Assembly: GCA_015657535.1 (NCBI GenBank)
Contig: JADHZB010001342.1
Location: 43,445 to 63,550, forward strand
Length of the DNA stretch: 20,106 bases
Source: Nephromyces sp. MM_2019
Taxonomy: Eukaryota; Apicomplexa; Aconoidasida; Nephromycida
Direction: 5' to 3'
Shown here: positions 17,508 through 20,106 of the stretch, one piece after another
Layout: every line of letters begins with the position of its first letter
Position numbering within the stretch: the stretch's first letter is position 1
The notes under the pieces: generated by a model
Databases searched by the model: none
Told to the model about the DNA's origin: nothing
Seen by the model: the letters and a program-made list of their open reading frames with translations, nothing else
Made by a program: the position numbers and the translations under genes

Positions 17508-17778
17508 GTGTGTGTGTGTTGGTATTTTGGGAGACTCTATATGTGTATCAGTGTGTTTGGGAGTTTTTGCATGTGTGTTGGCTGTTATTGGTGACCTTAT
17601 GTGTGTGCTAGCTGGTATATGTGCGTGACCTTGTGGTGTGCGTGCTAGCACCTGTTTGTGTGCTTACTACTGTTTGTGTGTGACCCTCGATTTGTGTGCT
17701 AACTTCTATGTTTCACTATGTGTGCTCTCTTATATGTGTGTGTTTGTGCTTATGATATCTCTTTGGTGCTCTTTACAG
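17508..17778. repeat. TG-rich intron of gene F
   Basis: This 271-nt intron between gene F exons a and b begins GTGTGTGTGT and is TG-rich for most of its length, ending in TGCTCTTTACAG. The frames across it reading Cys/Val are non-coding. Confidence 0.7.
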
Positions 17779-17943
17779 CTTTGTTTTCTGGAGAGTTTGG
17801 AAGAGGCTTCACGCCTTTTTCTCAGCAAAGGCTTAAGCTGATGGCTGAAGCGGATGTGCAGCATGAAGCTCTGCCTTTGCCAATTGATGAAGCGGATGCT
17901 ATAGCATTAGAGGATCGCGATGAGCTACTTCCTGACCCTCCTT
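17779..17943 (+). CDS. Gene F exon b
   Basis: Acceptor GGTGCTCTTTACAG and donor CTCCTT|GTAAGA, a strong site. Between them are two bases, 54 codons and one base: LFSGEFGRGFTPFSQQRLKL, then MAEADVQHEALPLPIDEADA and IALEDRDELLPDPP. The acidic second half is helix-forming. If the donor were ignored the frame would end two codons later at TAA, but splicing gives T+GG (Trp) and an in-frame continuation into exon c. Unrecognised protein. Confidence 0.8.
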
Positions 17944-18189
17944 GTAAGAAGTAAACCCTTAGAGTATTTGGAGTGAAATGATAGCGATAGTAGCAACATA
18001 CACACAATTTAATGAGTAGGTGTGTATGCATGAAATACGCAGTTGTTGTAGTTGTTTTTTCTTATGTCTTCACAGTTCTTTGAATGAAATGATAGCGATA
18101 GTTGCAGCAGACACAAAAGTTAATGAATAGCTAAGTGTGCAACACACACAAGGTCGACATGGTTGCTCTTGAACATCTTCATCTTTGTA

Positions 18190-18411
18190 TAGATGGCTTT
18201 GTTATTCTCACTGAATATTTCCTTCTTCGTCATCTTCATCACATCCGCTTTACTCTTTTATTTTCTCTTTATCTTTGTCTTCCTCTTCTTTTTCCTCAGC
18301 CTACCCCCTCTCTCCTTTTCTCCCCCCTTTTTTCCCTCCTCTTCATCCTTCCCCCCTCCCTCTTCTTCCTTATTTTTTTCTTCAATTTTCATACACTTTT
18401 TGATGCTTTAG
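18190..18411 (+). other. ~220-nt pyrimidine tract ending in a 3' splice site
   Basis: The plus strand is almost purely C/T (CTTCTTCGTCATCTTC.. to TTTTTTTCTTCAATTTTC) and ends TTTTTGATGCTTTAG at 18411, immediately before gene F exon c. It is far longer than an ordinary polypyrimidine tract. Confidence 0.7.
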
Positions 18412-18511
18412 GGATGCTGCCAATACGAAGAACTCCTGTTTCAACAGAAGAGCCACAACACTACGATTTTCGAACTTACGAGGAGTATTTTCGAAAGAAA
18501 AATGTGAGAAA
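18412..18511 (+). CDS. Gene F exon c
   Basis: Two bases, 32 codons and two bases, reading MLPIRRTPVSTEEPQHYDFR, then TYEEYFRKKNVR, with donor AA|GTATGT. It is soluble and charged. Phases match exon b (T+GG) and exon d (AA+T). No domain recognised. Confidence 0.8.
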
Positions 18512-18545
18512 GTATGTGTGTATGTACACTGAATGTACTGCCTAG

Positions 18546-18618
18546 TCGGCCTTTAGCTGAAGATAAGAAAACATCAGATGAAGAGCGATGCATTGGAGTA
18601 GAAGCAGAGGGTTTTTAA
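18546..18618 (+). CDS. Gene F exon d (terminal)
   Basis: After a 34-nt intron (18512-18545, GTATGT..CTGCCTAG) the frame resumes with T completing Asn, then reads RPLAEDKKTSDEERCIGVEA and EGF before TAA at 18616-18618. The intron itself contains a one-mismatch GTAC palindrome (18518-18529). The four gene F exons encode 157 residues. The phase fit and the charged, non-repetitive sequence support the splice despite the very short intron. Confidence 0.65.
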
Positions 18619-19163
18619 TTAATGGTGAAATCGCTTAGAATTCAAAAGAAAATGAAGATGGCATAAAGAAGCCACATAGAGAAAGGTTCTTGCACGCAAA
18701 ATTTCGCACACACAAGGAGATTCGCACGCATAAAGTTTACGTAGATACAAACTAACACGCAAACACACAATTTTCATGCATACAAAGTCTCGCACACATA
18801 CGCAAAAATTGGCACACAAATACACAAGAAAATAAATATACGCAGAAACGAAAAAATTAACACACGGATAGACCAATAGATGCAGAAAAGAGCGCTAGAA
18901 ATAATGCACACATAAGCAAAGGAATATGGCAATCCACACACAAGCAAAGGGCCCGGGATGATGCTCACACACGCTCACATCTAAAAGCCCATCCACATGC
19001 ATGCTGTAAGAGTACTGAAGCATTAACTCTATGAAGCTATTGTATCAATGGCTACACATACACTGCGTTAAATATACTTACTGAGAAGTATAAAAAAGTA
19101 TAAGCAGATACTCATGGGTCTGCATACACTTCTACACGGTACGCGCACATACTATCGCCATAG
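18619..19163. other. Intergenic; CA-rich, no gene seen
   Basis: Positions 18690-18960 are degenerate CA-rich sequence with CGCACACA and CATAC units. From 18970 to 19163 the sequence is complex and may hold upstream exons of gene H. A frame reading YSWVCIHFYTVRAHTIAIA is open into the exon at 19164, but its acceptor (GTATAAGCAG) is weak. Confidence 0.5.
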
Positions 19164-19200
19164 CAAATGCTCTAGAGGGTGAAGCTGCTCATACAAAGAA
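19164..19200 (+). CDS. Gene H exon i (first seen)
   Basis: Acceptor ATCGCCATAG and donor AA|GTAAGT, an ideal site. It encodes NALEGEAAHTK plus a split codon. The frame is open upstream, so the true 5' end may be earlier. Its end phase fits the next short exon (AA+A, Lys). Confidence 0.5.
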
Positions 19201-19360
19201 GTAAGTATAACGCTAGACGTAGCTATATATACTCGGGATGATATATAAAGAGGCATAGTAGGTGGCTTTTTCGCAAAAACACTCTCGTATTTCGCACACA
19301 CACACTTATGCTTTCACACATACTGTCATATATTTGTACATACAGCTGAAGGCATTCAAG

Positions 19361-19379
19361 ATATCCTATGAATGAAAAA
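19361..19379 (+). CDS. Gene H exon ii, 19-nt microexon
   Basis: It encodes YPMNEK after the split Lys codon. Acceptor GCATTCAAG, donor AAAAA|GTGAGT. It may instead be a first exon, starting at the ATG at 19368 (MNEK). Either way the donor is strong and the phase into exon iii is 0. Confidence 0.4.
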
Positions 19380-19416
19380 GTGAGTTTTCTTATTTCTCTC
19401 ATTTATATGTTTTTAG

Positions 19417-19473
19417 GAAGAAGCTAAAGAGAAGTTTGCAGATCTGCAAGTTCCAGTAGAGGCAGGAAAAAAG
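19417..19473 (+). CDS. Gene H exon iii
   Basis: Nineteen codons, phase 0 at both ends: EEAKEKFADLQVPVEAGKK. The acceptor is a textbook pyrimidine tract, TTATTTCTCTCATTTATATGTTTTTAG, and the donor is AAG|GTGAGG. The upstream intron is only 37 nt (19380-19416). This is the best-supported block in the right-hand end of the window. Confidence 0.7.
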
Positions 19474-19522
19474 GTGAGGAAGGAGTTGTATATACACTAC
19501 TATACTTTTAGTTGATAGGCAG

Positions 19523-19564
19523 GTTAAATGCAGGAGAATCATGAAGATGGTTGAACTTAAAACA
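19523..19564 (+). CDS. Gene H exon iv (alternative boundaries)
   Basis: With acceptor GATAGGCAG the frame reads VKCRRIMKMVELKT to donor ACA|GTAAAG, phase 0. With the better acceptor TATACTTTTAG (19511, a 38-nt intron) it reads LIGRLNAGES and stops at TGA 19542-19544, which would end gene H. I favour the first only because it joins in frame to the exon at 19775. Confidence 0.35.
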
Positions 19565-19774
19565 GTAAAGATTTATCATTTACTGAATAGCCAATGTAAT
19601 CGATGATTCCACCGTTTTTGTCTTGGGGATAAGCCGTTATCATCGGCTTGTGTGTGCTTCTTCTCATTTTTCTATTTGTTTCTCATCTTCATCTTCTTCA
19701 TTTTCATCATCTTCATCTACTCCCTCTTTCCCTCCCCGTGCTGCCTCCTTTTAACCTTTGCTTATAGTAGGCAG

Positions 19775-19866
19775 CTTGAAAATGTGTTTCTACGCTTTAC
19801 CCTTGAAGGAGCCATTTTAACCTTTCATGAAGCACCTAATATTCACACGCACAATCCTCATTCATC
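19775..19866 (+). CDS. Gene H exon v
   Basis: After a pyrimidine-rich stretch ending TTTGCTTATAGTAGGCAG the plus strand reads LENVFLRFTLEGAILTFHEA, then PNIHTHNPHS. The opposite strand has stops here, so the plus reading is preferred. The donor chosen, CATTCATC|GTTTCC, is weak but links in frame to the last exon. Unrecognised. Confidence 0.45.
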
Positions 19867-19939
19867 GTTTCCTCCTCATCTTCACACACACACATGCTCG
19901 TTCTGCCTTTTCTTCTGATAACAATGATGATGATTTCAG

Positions 19940-20087
19940 AGCTATCCTTTTCCTTCAGCTGAAGATATCTTCATACTTTAAAGCATTCACATCACTCTAT
20001 AAACTTTATGCCTCTTTAAGCTTTCAAATCCCTCTTGAAAGAGGCATCTTATCTTTGAAAAATCCTCCCAGTGATACGCGTTTTTAA
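19940..20087 (+). CDS. Gene H exon vi (terminal)
   Basis: After acceptor GATGATGATTTCAG it reads AILFLQLKISSYFKAFTSLY, then KLYASLSFQIPLERGILSLK and NPPSDTRF, stopping at TAA 20085-20087. The frame is also open upstream to 19827, so the exon could be longer. A minus-strand block (LKEKDSSEIIIIVIRRKGRT after ATATCTTCAG) overlaps part of it; the plus reading is longer and ends in a natural stop. Confidence 0.45.
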
Positions 20088-20106
20088 CGACCTACCCTCC
20101 CCATCC

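Noticed and set aside
1..20106. CRISPR array, bacterial operon, tRNA, rRNA or transposase
   Set aside because: Tandem repeats here have no unique spacers of constant length. I saw no transposase motifs, no terminal inverted repeats flanking a coding frame, and no cloverleaf or rRNA sequence. A covariance-model scan was not possible.

Overview
This looks like eukaryotic nuclear DNA. It carries long CA/TG-rich simple-sequence tracts, no prokaryotic gene packing, and many short coding blocks bounded by GT...AG splice signals whose codon phases agree from block to block. Proteins with long disordered or Gly/Ser/Glu-rich inserts, homopolymer runs and a recurring GTAC-centred palindrome would suit an apicomplexan-like alveolate (perhaps coccidian), but that placement is inference. 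All exon calls come from reading splice signals and frames by eye; no database comparison was possible.

Layout. (1) Positions 1-92 are an uninterrupted (AC)46 microsatellite. (2) Positions 348-7144, minus strand: an 11-exon gene (gene A) for a coiled-coil protein. All ten junctions agree in phase. It starts at ATG 7144 and either leaves the window past a donor at 348 or stops at 282. (3) Positions 7150-9430: G-rich minisatellite, TG- and CA-rich tracts, and several possible exons whose strand I cannot settle (minus 8575-8467; plus 8887-8972 and 9032-9131). (4) Positions 9742-13601, minus strand: the 3' part of a large WD40-repeat gene (gene D), two exons and about 1,260 visible residues; its first exon was not securely found. 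(5) Positions 13820-16790: a possible small plus-strand gene (G), then mostly CA/TG repeats, a perfect hairpin and a 75-bp tandem repeat. (6) Positions 16791-17045: open and exon-like on both strands. (7) Positions 17372-18618, plus strand: the last four exons of an unrecognised gene (F). (8) Positions 19164-20087, plus strand: a further set of exons (gene H) ending near the window edge.

Function. The WD40 gene encodes a beta-propeller scaffold. Gene A encodes an extended coiled coil whose last exons read as a possible small alpha/beta domain, a layout seen in structural and kinetochore-type proteins. Genes F, G and H were not recognised. Two features cut across genes: a 12-bp palindrome, GTGTACGTACAC, that recurs in introns and intergenic DNA, and introns in two size classes (34-38 nt and hundreds of nt).
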